A stretch of 64,000 nucleotides of DNA from Pseudomonas sp. Irchel s3f7 (lineage in GTDB: Bacteria > Pseudomonadota > Gammaproteobacteria > Pseudomonadales > Pseudomonadaceae). Positions 34,810 through 42,969 of the stretch are shown one piece after another (position 1 is the stretch's first letter; the number at the start of each line of letters is the position of its first letter). The notes under the pieces were generated by a model. That model was not told the origin of the DNA. It saw nothing but the letters and a program-made list of their open reading frames with translations, and did no database searches. The stretch is from NCBI RefSeq assembly GCF_900187615.1, contig NZ_FYDO01000001.1, positions 1 through 64,000 of the forward strand, in the 5' to 3' direction. The position numbers were made by a program, and so were the translations under genes.

Positions 34810-36046
34810 TACCTTCGTAAAACCCATCCGTCAGGCCGGTTTGGCGCAGTCGATGTTGTTGCTGCTCGGCAGCTGCCTGCCGGTGTTGGGTGCGGTGTTG
34901 CTGGCCCCGGTATTGCCGCGGATGCAGGCGCACTTTGCTGGCGTCGACGGCAGCGCCGTACTGGTTCCCATCGTACTGACGCTGCCAGCGTTGGTGATTG
35001 CCTTGCTGGCGCCGTTCGCCGGGCTGATCGCCGATCGCCTTGGGCGCAAGCCCTTGTTGCTGGCGAGCATGCTGCTGTATGTCCTCTGTGGTGTGCTGCC
35101 GCTTTGGCTCGATTCACTGCAGGCCATCGTACTCAGCCGGGCGGGTATCGGATTGGCCGAGGCGGGCATCATGACCTGCTGCACCACGCTGATGGGCGAT
35201 TACTACAGCGGTGCCAGGCGTGAGCGTCTGTTTGCCTTGCAGATGGTCGCCACGTCGTTGTCGGCTGCTGTGTTCATCGCGTTGGGTGGCTTCCTGGGTC
35301 AAAACGACTGGCGCACCCCGTTTGCGTTGTACGCCGTGGGTTTGATTTTCCTGCCACTGATGGCCTGGAAGTTGTGGGAGCCGCAAGCCCGCCCACAAAC
35401 CGGACAACCCCTGCAGTCGTTGCCAACCGGGAAGTTTCCGTGGCGTGCGCTGATGCCTATGTATGTGCTGTCACTGCTGGCAGGTTTGAGCCTGTTTATC
35501 GTGCCGGTGCAGGCCGGTTATCTGCTCAATCTTCTGCAAGTAGATGCCCCGCAACAAATCGGTATGACCATGGGCGCCAACCAACTGGGCGTGCTGATCG
35601 GTGCGCTGAGCTTTCGTTTGTTCAGCGGGATGCGTGGGCACCACATGCTGCTGATCGCCTATGTGCTGGCAGGTATCGGCGGGTTGCTGATGGCTGAGGC
35701 CTTGACCCATGTGCAGGTCGTGGTCGCAGTGACCATCAACGGCTTGGGCATTGGCTTGATGTTGCCGACGCTGATCACCTGGATCATGGCGCAAGTCAAT
35801 TTCCATCAACGCGGGCGGGCGGCGGGGTGTTTTACCGCGGCCATCTTCGCCGGCGAATTTATCAGCCCCCTGGCGGTTCTCGCCTTGACCCATGGTGACG
35901 CCATGGCGCTGCCCCGTGCGTTAGGGATCGTGGGCGGATCGCAACTGCTGGTGGCGGTGTTTTGCCTGGCCGTACCCAGGCTCGGCGGTCTGTTGCAGCA
36001 CGCGAATGTTGAAGCCGGTGGCAAGACCATTGGCGACGGAAACTGA
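34799..36046 (+). CDS. MFS transporter of the catabolic operon
   Basis: About 415 residues with twelve spans and motif A as GLIADRLGRKPLLL between spans 2 and 3. A small cytoplasmic loop (WEPQARPQTGQPL) lies in the middle. The ATG at 34799 overlaps the end of the MMPL gene by 11 bases and has AGGAG seven bases upstream; the open frame further upstream is antisense-like and unrelated. It probably imports an aromatic substrate or exports an intermediate. No substrate-specific motif is visible. Confidence 0.83.
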   Translation: MVADTFVKPIRQAGLAQSMLLLLGSCLPVLGAVLLAPVLPRMQAHFAGVDGSAVLVPIVLTLPALVIALLAPFAGLIADRLGRKPLLLASMLLYVLCGVLPLWLDSLQAIVLSRAGIGLAEAGIMTCCTTLMGDYYSGARRERLFALQMVATSLSAAVFIALGGFLGQNDWRTPFALYAVGLIFLPLMAWKLWEPQARPQTGQPLQSLPTGKFPWRALMPMYVLSLLAGLSLFIVPVQAGYLLNLLQVDAPQQIGMTMGANQLGVLIGALSFRLFSGMRGHHMLLIAYVLAGIGGLLMAEALTHVQVVVAVTINGLGIGLMLPTLITWIMAQVNFHQRGRAAGCFTAAIFAGEFISPLAVLALTHGDAMALPRALGIVGGSQLLVAVFCLAVPRLGGLLQHANVEAGGKTIGDGN

Positions 36047-36059
36047 ACGAGGATTTTCC

Positions 36060-36641
36060 ATGCAAGCGCTTCCTGAATTCAAACGAGTGGTCACCGGCCA
36101 CGATCAGCAGGGCCAGGCCATCGTCGCCAGTAGCGGACCCACGCCGAACGTGTTCCCGCTATCGGCCGTGCCGGGTACGGTGTTTTACGAACTGTGGAAC
36201 AGCAGCACCAGCCCGGCTTTGCTCGACAACGCCAGTGACCCAAGCAGCAAGCCCCTGCAACTCAGTCCCGGGCCACAGGGCAGCGTCATTCGCGTGGTGG
36301 ATATTCCACCGGACAGCGTGCAGAACCAGGTCAGCGCCGAAGATGCCGCGGCGGTGTTTGCTGAAATCGGCGAGTCCCAAGCGGGCACCGGTCAACACGA
36401 CTCCAGGCATAAATTGATGCACCGCACCGAGACCCTCGACTACGGCATCGTCACCGAAGGAGAGGTGTGGCTGGTGCTGGATAAGGAAGAGGTGCACCTC
36501 AAACGCGGCGACGTGGTGGTTCAACGTGGCACCAACCACGCCTGGAGCAACCGAACCGAAGCGATGGCGCGCATGGTCTTCATTCTGCTTGATGGGCGTT
36601 TCGCCGCTGAGTTGAGCAATGGCAAGGGAGCATCGGCATGA
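36060..36641 (+). CDS. Cupin-domain protein
   Basis: A 193-residue protein with one cupin barrel toward the C-terminus. The metal motif lies around HRTETLDYGIVTEGEV (about residues 121-136) and the second motif around LKRGDVVVQRGTNHAW (about 148-163). Such small cupins with the H-R-T-E-T-L-D-Y block occur in aromatic and phenol catabolic clusters; the activity (dioxygenase, isomerase or binding) is unknown. It lies 13 bases after the MFS gene behind CGAGGA. Its stop overlaps the start of the FAH gene in ATGA, so translation is coupled. Confidence 0.82.
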   Translation: MQALPEFKRVVTGHDQQGQAIVASSGPTPNVFPLSAVPGTVFYELWNSSTSPALLDNASDPSSKPLQLSPGPQGSVIRVVDIPPDSVQNQVSAEDAAAVFAEIGESQAGTGQHDSRHKLMHRTETLDYGIVTEGEVWLVLDKEEVHLKRGDVVVQRGTNHAWSNRTEAMARMVFILLDGRFAAELSNGKGASA

Positions 36642-37621
36642 AACTCGCCACACTGAAAAACGGCAGCCGCGACGGTCAGCTCGTCGTGGTCTCGCGGGAT
36701 CTCGCCCGGGCAGTGGATGCCCGTTCCGTGGCGCTCACCTTGCAACAGGCAATCGAGAACTGGAGCACTACCGAGCCTCGCTTGCAGTTGCTGTCGGCTC
36801 AGTTGAATGCGGGCGAGGCGGCGGATGCCTTCGCCTTCGATCCCGCCCAGGCGATGGCGCCATTGCCCCGAGCTTATCAATGGTGCGATGGCTCGGCATT
36901 TCTCAGTCACGGTGCGCTGATGCAGAAAGCGTTCAACCTTGACCCCATCGACGGGGTCGAAAACACGCCGCTGATGTATCAGGGCGCCGGCGACGATTTC
37001 ATTGGCGCACGGGACGATATCGCGCTGCCGAGCGAGAGCCAGGGCATCGATTTCGAAGGCGAGTTTGTGGTGCTCGTGGATGATGTGCCGATGGGCTGCG
37101 CCGCCGAGGTGGCGCAACAACACGTCAAACTGATCCTGCAAATCAACGACGTCAGCTTGCGCGCCCTGGCCCCTCGGGAAATGAGTACGGGGTTTGGATT
37201 TTTGCAGGCCAAGCCGTCCTCCAGCTTCGCCCCGCTGGCCATCACACCCGACGAACTGGGCGACGCCTGGCGCGACGGGCGTGTGCATTTGCCTTTGCAG
37301 GTGCACTGGAATGGCCAATGGTTTGGTCATCCGCACGGCGGGCAGATGAACTTCAGTTTTGGCCAGTTGATTGCCCATGCCGCGCTCACTCGCAGGCTGC
37401 GAGCGGGCACGCTGATTGGTTCCGGTACGGTCTCCAATACCGACAGAAGCGCGGGATCGGCGTGCATTGCCGAACGGCGCGCCATCGAGATGATCGAACT
37501 GGGCGCCGCACAAACCGGCTTCATGCGCTTTGGTGACCGCGTGCACATGGATGTCACCGGCAGCGATGGCCAGTCGCTGTTCGGCGCAATCGATCAATGC
37601 ATCGTTCAGGCCCAAGGCTGA
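36638..37621 (+). CDS. Fumarylacetoacetate-hydrolase-family protein
   Basis: A 327-residue FAH-fold enzyme. The metal-binding core is visible: PLMYQGAGDDFIG, EGEFVVLVDD and the later RSAGSACIAERR and EMIELG region, with the glycine-rich SGTVSN. Members hydrolyse C-C bonds of acylpyruvates or decarboxylate/hydrate ring-cleavage products. The N-terminal residues 1-100 form the variable FAH N-domain. The ATG overlaps the cupin stop. In this operon it probably splits an acylpyruvate-like product made after extradiol cleavage. Confidence 0.85.
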   Translation: MKLATLKNGSRDGQLVVVSRDLARAVDARSVALTLQQAIENWSTTEPRLQLLSAQLNAGEAADAFAFDPAQAMAPLPRAYQWCDGSAFLSHGALMQKAFNLDPIDGVENTPLMYQGAGDDFIGARDDIALPSESQGIDFEGEFVVLVDDVPMGCAAEVAQQHVKLILQINDVSLRALAPREMSTGFGFLQAKPSSSFAPLAITPDELGDAWRDGRVHLPLQVHWNGQWFGHPHGGQMNFSFGQLIAHAALTRRLRAGTLIGSGTVSNTDRSAGSACIAERRAIEMIELGAAQTGFMRFGDRVHMDVTGSDGQSLFGAIDQCIVQAQG

Positions 37622-37631
37622 GGAGCGCTTT

Positions 37632-38630
37632 ATGCGTGTATTGATTACCGGTGCCAATGGTTTTGTCGGACGTGAACTCGTGCGCTGTCTGCTGGCGCTG
37701 GGCAGCTTGCGAGGGCAGGCCATCGACTCGTTGCTGGTACTGGACAAAGACTTGCAGGGCCTGCCGGAAGATGCCCGTCTTCGTCGTCATTTCGGCAGCG
37801 TGACGGATCTGGCCTTGATGCGTCGGGTATTGGCCGACGGCATTGATGTGGTGTTCCATCTGGTGAGTGTTCCCGGTGGCACGGCAGAAGAGCAGTACGA
37901 CCTCGGCTACCAGGTCAACCTGCTGGCCAGCCTGGAATTGCTTAATCAGCTGCGCAACAAAACCCATCCGCCAGTTTTGGTGTATGCCAGCAGCGTGGCG
38001 GTGTACGGCGGTGTTCTACCCGCACGGATGAACGAGACGGCCGAGTTGCGTCCCGAATTGTCCTATGGCACGCACAAAGCCATGGTGGAAAGCGCCATCA
38101 GTGATCTAGCCCGGCGGGGTGATGTGGACGGTCGTGTGTTGCGCCTGCCAGGCATCGTCGCCCGACCTCGCGAACCCAATGGATTGCGTTCGGCATTCAT
38201 GAGCGACCTGATGCGAGCCTTCGCCGACGGTCAATCCTATCAATGCCCGGTTTCTCCAGAAGCGACGGCGTGGTGGATGTCCGCCCGTTGTTGCGTGAAC
38301 AACCTGATCCACGCCGCAGAGCTGGATGGCACCTTGCTTGGGGCGCAACGGGTGTGGCAGTTGCCGGTTCTGCATCTGTCGATTGCCCAGGTGATTGACG
38401 CATTGGCCGAGCGTTATGGGCAGGAACGCCGCGCATTGATCGGCTTTGTGCCGGACGCCCGACTGGAAGCATTGTTCGGACGTATGCCGCCCTTGAAAAC
38501 ACCGCAGGCGCGCGCTGCCGGATTCAACCATGACCGTAACGCGGCCACGCTGGTGCGCAACGCCCTCAACCCTTCGAATCCCAGACATTTTCCGCTGACC
38601 GGAGACACCTTTCATGTCGCAGCCAACTAA
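37632..38630 (+). CDS. NAD-dependent epimerase/dehydratase (extended SDR, erythronate-dehydrogenase-like)
   Basis: A 332-residue extended short-chain dehydrogenase. The NAD motif is TGANGFVG (residues about 6-13) and the catalytic set is serine in YASSVAVYGG with Y-x3-K in SYGTHKAMVE (about residues 143-147). The general layout resembles DenD-like D-erythronate dehydrogenases. The ATG at 37632 has GAGGAGCG upstream, and its end overlaps the start of the cyclase-family gene by 17 bases. Its role in aromatic breakdown is unclear; it may oxidise a hydroxylated aliphatic fragment. Confidence 0.83.
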   Translation: MRVLITGANGFVGRELVRCLLALGSLRGQAIDSLLVLDKDLQGLPEDARLRRHFGSVTDLALMRRVLADGIDVVFHLVSVPGGTAEEQYDLGYQVNLLASLELLNQLRNKTHPPVLVYASSVAVYGGVLPARMNETAELRPELSYGTHKAMVESAISDLARRGDVDGRVLRLPGIVARPREPNGLRSAFMSDLMRAFADGQSYQCPVSPEATAWWMSARCCVNNLIHAAELDGTLLGAQRVWQLPVLHLSIAQVIDALAERYGQERRALIGFVPDARLEALFGRMPPLKTPQARAAGFNHDRNAATLVRNALNPSNPRHFPLTGDTFHVAAN

Positions 38631-39408
38631 GCCAAAACGTCGCCTCGTCGACTTGTCTGTCACCCTCGACAACAACCCCTACACCGATCCGCCACCATTG
38701 TTGCCGAAGATCGATTACATGGATCACCAGCAAGGCTGGCCGGAAATGGCCGCGATGTTTCCCGGCTTGCAACTCGAGCAGATGCCGGGCAACGAATCCT
38801 GGGCCGCCGAGCGACTGCACATCACCACTCACAGCGGCACGCACATGGATGCACCTTGGCATTACGCCTCGACCACCGATGGCGGACAGCCGGCTTTTGG
38901 TATCGATGAGTTGCCGCTCGAGTGGTGCCTGCAACCGGGTGTGAAGCTGGATTTTCGGCACATGGCCGATGGTCATGTGGTGACCGCGGACGAGATCGAA
39001 GCGGAACTGGCTCGAATTGGTCACGCATTGCAGCCGTTGGACATCGTGCTGATCAACACTCGGGCCGGCGCGCTGTTCGGCCAGCCGGGATATCTCGATG
39101 CCGGTGTGGGCATCGGTCGAGAAGCCACGTTGTATCTGCTGGAACGCGGGGTGCGGGTCGTTGGCACTGATGCCTGGAGTTGGGATGCGCCGTTCAAATA
39201 TACCCGTGAGCGTTTTGCAGCCGACGGCGATGCCTCGATTATTTGGGAAGGGCACAAGGCCGGACGTGATATCGGTTACGGGCAAATGGAAAAACTCGCC
39301 AACCTGGAATCCCTGCCGGCCAGTGGCTTCGAGGTGTCGTGTTTCCCTTACAAGATCAAGCATGCGTCGGCGGGTTTTGTTCGGGCGGTGGCGATATTCG
39401 AAGAGTAG
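38614..39408 (+). CDS. Cyclase-family (kynurenine-formamidase-like) hydrolase
   Basis: A 264-residue protein of the cyclase family (putative metal-dependent hydrolases such as KynB). The metal motif is HSGTHMDAPWH (about residues 72-82), preceded by LSVTLDNNPYTDPP. A later DAWSWDAPF and the C-terminal catalytic segment follow. Members open lactones, formamides or cyclic amides. It overlaps the SDR gene and is the last clear gene of the catabolic operon. It could hydrolyse a lactone arising during ring fission. Confidence 0.85.
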   Translation: MSQPTKPKRRLVDLSVTLDNNPYTDPPPLLPKIDYMDHQQGWPEMAAMFPGLQLEQMPGNESWAAERLHITTHSGTHMDAPWHYASTTDGGQPAFGIDELPLEWCLQPGVKLDFRHMADGHVVTADEIEAELARIGHALQPLDIVLINTRAGALFGQPGYLDAGVGIGREATLYLLERGVRVVGTDAWSWDAPFKYTRERFAADGDASIIWEGHKAGRDIGYGQMEKLANLESLPASGFEVSCFPYKIKHASAGFVRAVAIFEE

Positions 39409-39459
39409 GGCGCCTGCGGAAAAAGCAGTCCTCGAACCACCACGATAAGAGAAAACACA

Positions 39460-40380
39460 TGGCTCTTTTGCGTCTGCCTAAAACATTACTGGCGACCGTG
39501 CTGGCGCCAAATCGATACTTAGACGAGAGTCCACATAATCGATGACGGCTTGCTTCTGGCCGGTTTCAACCGGTCGCCACCATCAGCTTTGAGTCGAATG
39601 CGGCCGTGCTTGATGCGACTACGAACCGAGCAGGCCGACGGTGAAGACACTGATGGCAGCCACGACCAAGCAGGCCTGTCCCTGGCCATCGGCAAGATTG
39701 ACGGTGGTGTGGAGCATTACACCGGATTCGGTGCCGGGAATAACGTGCTGCGTGCCTACAGTCTGGGCGGTTACTGGACGCACTTCAGTCCCGAAGGTGC
39801 CTACGTCGATGGCGTGCTGCAACTCCACCATTTCGATATCGAGGCCAAACCGGGCGATATCGATGAGCTGGACAGCAAGGGCTGGGGTTATACCGCGTCA
39901 CTGGAAGGCGGCTACCCGTTCCTGATCGATGAAGGTGAAGGCGAGGACAAGTTCGAAAATCTCTACCTCGAACCCCAGGCTCAATTGATCTATTCGCGCA
40001 TCGACCTCGATGACAGCAACGACATCGCTGCCGACGTGCGTTTCAAGGACATTGACTCGCTGATCGGCCGCTTGGGCGTGCGCCTGGCCAAAGACTGGTT
40101 TCGCGAAAACGACAAAGGAGAAACTTTGCGAACCAACGGCTGGCTGCGTCCCAGCGTCTGGCATGAGTTCAAGGGCCAGCCAAAAACCGAGTTTTCTTCG
40201 GCCGACGGCTTCGTGCCCTTCGAGGCCGATATCGGCGGGAGCTGGTGGGAGGCCAATTTGGGCGTCGATTATCAGGCGGACAAGAAAGTCACGTTCTACA
40301 TCTCCGCGGGCTATCAGAAGGCCTTCGATGGTGATAGCCACAGCTACGAGGGCATGCTTGGGGTCAAATACGACTTCTGA
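39460..40380 (+). pseudogene. Autotransporter remnant: signal-like start plus beta-barrel end
   Basis: An ATG at 39460 opens a signal-like fragment (MALLRLPKTLLATVLA) that stops after 28 codons. From about 39595 a long frame encodes about 260 residues of outer-membrane autotransporter barrel (YSLGGYWTHFS, GWGYTASLEGGYPF, RLGVRLAKDW, ending GMLGVKYDF with a terminal phenylalanine). The passenger domain is missing, and the two pieces are in different frames. The barrel part alone could still be translated, since the frame is open from 39550. I read the whole as a decayed type Va secretion protein. Confidence 0.6.
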
Positions 40381-40385
40381 ACCCT

Positions 40386-40640
40386 CCGTGGTCGAGGAGG
40401 TGCTCAACGACATCAACGGCGACCTGGTGACTTTGTACCGCGTGGTGCAGAACCACCTCGAAGCGTTCGTGCGTCAGTTCAAGTGGACGCTCAGCTCACG
40501 CCAAGTGTTCGGGTGCCGAACGCTACGACCCTGCTCCTGCCGTCCACTGCATGGACCGGCCGTATTGGCAGACCGCCGGCTATGGCGTGGAGTTTCCGTT
40601 TGAGGACTATGAACGCGTGGCAGACTTCATGCGCCGGCCC
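40386..40640 (+). pseudogene. Remnant of a D12-class DNA adenine methylase
   Basis: Just after the barrel stop, one frame reads VEEVLNDINGDLVTLYRVVQNHLEAF, like the E-x-x-N-D-I-N core of D12 adenine-N6 methylases. About 60 bases later another frame reads MDRPYWQTAGYGVEFPF, matching the catalytic D-P-P-Y-W region but with D-R-P-Y. The two pieces are in different frames, and the N-terminal SAM motif is absent. A frameshifted phage-type methylase relic is the best reading. The rest of the gap to 40837 shows nothing further. Confidence 0.65.
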
Positions 40641-40837
40641 TTTTTTAGTCGTCAAAAACCACAAGCCCAGACGTTCTCAAGGAAAATCATGGGCTTGTGT
40701 TTTCATAGTGTGGCGGTGAAGGGAAGGGGAAGTGGCTGGGCTGAACAGAGGTCGTTTCCTGCGGTCTTTGATCTCGACTGCTGCCTCCTCTACGTCAAGT
40801 CAATCGTCACCTTGTCGGCTGCCATCACCACACACCG

Positions 40838-41872
40838 TCAGTTCGTTTTAGCCACCCAGGCATTGAAGCGCTGCTCAAGCTCTTCACCATGGTTGACCCA
40901 GAACTCATTGTCGATCGGCATCGCCTGTCCCAGGTTAGTCGGGGCGGTGTTCAGGCGAGCCGCCAACGCCGGCTCAAGCAATGCAGCGGTTTGCTGGTTG
41001 GTCGAACCATAACCTAGCTTTTCAGTATGAACTTTCTGGTTTTCCGGGCGAAGGGAGAACGCGATAAACTGCTCGGCCATCGTTTTGTTCTTGCTGCCTT
41101 TTGGGATCGCCCATGAGTCGATGGCATAGATACTTCCCTTCCAGACGATCTGTACATTGGCCCCCGATTCCTGGCCAGCGAAAACCCGACCGTTGAACGC
41201 TGTACTCATGACCACATCACCGCTGGCAAGGAACTGCATCGGCTGCGCGCCTGCCTCCCACCATTGGATATCAGGTTTTATCTGGTCAAGTTTGCGAAAC
41301 GCTCGATCAACCCCCTCCTGGGTAGACAGCACTTTGTAGATGTCGGCATAAGCCACGCCATCGGCCATCAATGCGGCTTCCAGCGTGTACTTGGCCCCCC
41401 GGCGCAGGCCGCGTTTGCCAGGAAACTTCTGTGTATCCCAGAAGTCGGTCCAGCCGGTCGGCGCGACCTTGAGTTTGTCAGCGTTGTAAGCTATCGCCAT
41501 CGACCAGACCAGCAGACCGGCACCGCATTCGGAGAACGTGCCGGGCACGAAGTCCGACGGCTTGCCGAACTGTGCCGTATCCAGATGTTCAAACAACCCC
41601 TCGTCACAACCGCGAAGCAGCTCTGGCCCCTCGACCTGTACCGCATCCCAGTTGACGCTGTTGGTGTCGACCATGACCTTGATGCGGCCCATTTCACCGT
41701 TGTACTCACTGGCCACCACCTTGTTGCCGGTGGCCTTTTCGAATGGTTTATAGAACGCTTCCGACTGCACGTCCTTGCTCACTCCGCCGAACGAAATCAC
41801 GGTCATTTCACCCGCCATGACACTCGACGTGATGGCTGTGAGGAACAAGGCTCCGATTGTTTTCTTATTCAT
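40838..41872 (-). CDS. Polyamine-type (PotD-like) ABC substrate-binding protein
   Basis: A 344-residue periplasmic binding protein with a signal peptide (ending SSVMA before GEMTVISFGG). It follows the spermidine/putrescine-binding fold: GAGLLVWSMAIAYN, WTDFWDTQKFPGKRG, WWEAGAQPMQFLASGDVVM and the late W-A-I-P-K-G-S-K-N motif. The ATG at 41872 has AGAGGT upstream. No ABC permease or ATPase gene is nearby, so it must use a transporter encoded elsewhere or act as a sensor. It is followed upstream by an aldolase gene on the same strand, 148 bases away. Confidence 0.85.
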   Translation of the reverse strand: MNKKTIGALFLTAITSSVMAGEMTVISFGGVSKDVQSEAFYKPFEKATGNKVVASEYNGEMGRIKVMVDTNSVNWDAVQVEGPELLRGCDEGLFEHLDTAQFGKPSDFVPGTFSECGAGLLVWSMAIAYNADKLKVAPTGWTDFWDTQKFPGKRGLRRGAKYTLEAALMADGVAYADIYKVLSTQEGVDRAFRKLDQIKPDIQWWEAGAQPMQFLASGDVVMSTAFNGRVFAGQESGANVQIVWKGSIYAIDSWAIPKGSKNKTMAEQFIAFSLRPENQKVHTEKLGYGSTNQQTAALLEPALAARLNTAPTNLGQAMPIDNEFWVNHGEELEQRFNAWVAKTN

Positions 41873-42020
41873 GTCTACCTCTAGGATTATTGGTTTTGGC
41901 AGATTTGAAACACGCTTGGCAGTGTTCAGGGGGATCACTGACAGCTATCCCATCCCTGACTCTGGGGCCAGTAGAAGGGTGACTCCTGTCATCGGCAACG
42001 GTCTGACCGTCGACCGTACT

Positions 42021-42794
42021 TCAGCACCGGTAATCCTCTCGATCACCGGCAATCAGGCGCAGTGCGGAAGTCCAGGCGAGTTGGTGCAGCTCTTGATCGA
42101 TCTCGTCATCGGACTGTCGCGCGGTTAATTCGCACACTGCCTCAGGGGGCGTCCGCAGCGGCCGGCCGCCGGCCAGGGCCTGAACCTGGGCCTGGCAAGC
42201 GCGCTCCAGAAAATAGATCTGATTGAACGCTTCGGCGATGGACCGGCCTGCGGCGAGCAACCCGTGATTGCGCAGAATCATCGCCATGTGCAAACCCAGG
42301 TCTAAAACCAGCCGGTCGCCTTCTTCGGGGTTCAACGCGATACCCTCATAGTCGTGGTATCCAAGCCGTCGGTAGAACTTGAGTGCATGCTGGCTGATCG
42401 GCAGCAGCCCCTCTTCCTGTGCGGAAACCGCAATACCGGCTGACGTGTGGGTATGCACGATACAAGCGATGTCGGGACGTGCCGCATGGATCGCCGAGTG
42501 GATGTTAAACCCCGCGCGATTGACACTCCCGGGGCCGTGATGTGAGTTCACGGCATTGCCTTCATGATCGATCTTGATCAGATCGCAAGCGCGCATTTCG
42601 TGGAACAGCACACCGTAGCGATTGATCAGGAAGTGCCCCTCCTCACCGGGTACGCGGGCGGAGATATGCGTATCGATCAGATCGGTCATGCGAAAGTGGG
42701 CGAGCAATCGATAAAGTGCAGCCAGATCGCATCGGGTTTCCCACTCTTCGCTGGAGATCCGGCTACGATCGAATTGATAGCTGATGTCGTGCAT
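42021..42794 (-). CDS. Class II aldolase/adducin-family protein
   Basis: A 257-residue protein of the class II aldolase/adducin family. Zinc histidines appear in VHTHTSAG (about residues 113-118) and RNHGLLAAG (about 173-181), with the base region around LINRYGVLFHEM. Members cleave sugar phosphates or decarboxylate hydroxyacids. The ATG at 42794 has AGGA seven bases upstream. It is divergent from a MocR regulator across a 175-base gap with inverted repeats, and it shares its strand with the polyamine-type binding protein. The substrate is unknown. Confidence 0.85.
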   Translation of the reverse strand: MHDISYQFDRSRISSEEWETRCDLAALYRLLAHFRMTDLIDTHISARVPGEEGHFLINRYGVLFHEMRACDLIKIDHEGNAVNSHHGPGSVNRAGFNIHSAIHAARPDIACIVHTHTSAGIAVSAQEEGLLPISQHALKFYRRLGYHDYEGIALNPEEGDRLVLDLGLHMAMILRNHGLLAAGRSIAEAFNQIYFLERACQAQVQALAGGRPLRTPPEAVCELTARQSDDEIDQELHQLAWTSALRLIAGDREDYRC

Positions 42795-42804
42795 TACGCA
42801 TCCT

Positions 42805-42885
42805 TGTTCATGGTATGTTTCGACCGAATTGGTCGACCGGCTATGGGGTGATCGTGCAACACCCTTTACCGGGGCACCATGAACA
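42805..42885. promoter_or_regulatory. Inverted-repeat operator region between aldolase and MocR genes
   Basis: TGTTCATGGT at 42805-42814 and its exact complement ACCATGAACA at 42876-42885 flank CGACC-GAATT-GGTCG at 42821-42835. Two nested symmetric sites in a divergent promoter are typical of a local regulator, most simply the adjacent MocR protein. Confidence 0.5.
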
Positions 42886-42969
42886 GAAAAGACTTCTGGG
42901 CTGCATCACTGTTATGGTCGTTTTACCGATACACCCACCGCAGAACGCCACGCTTGGACGGTTGTTTCT

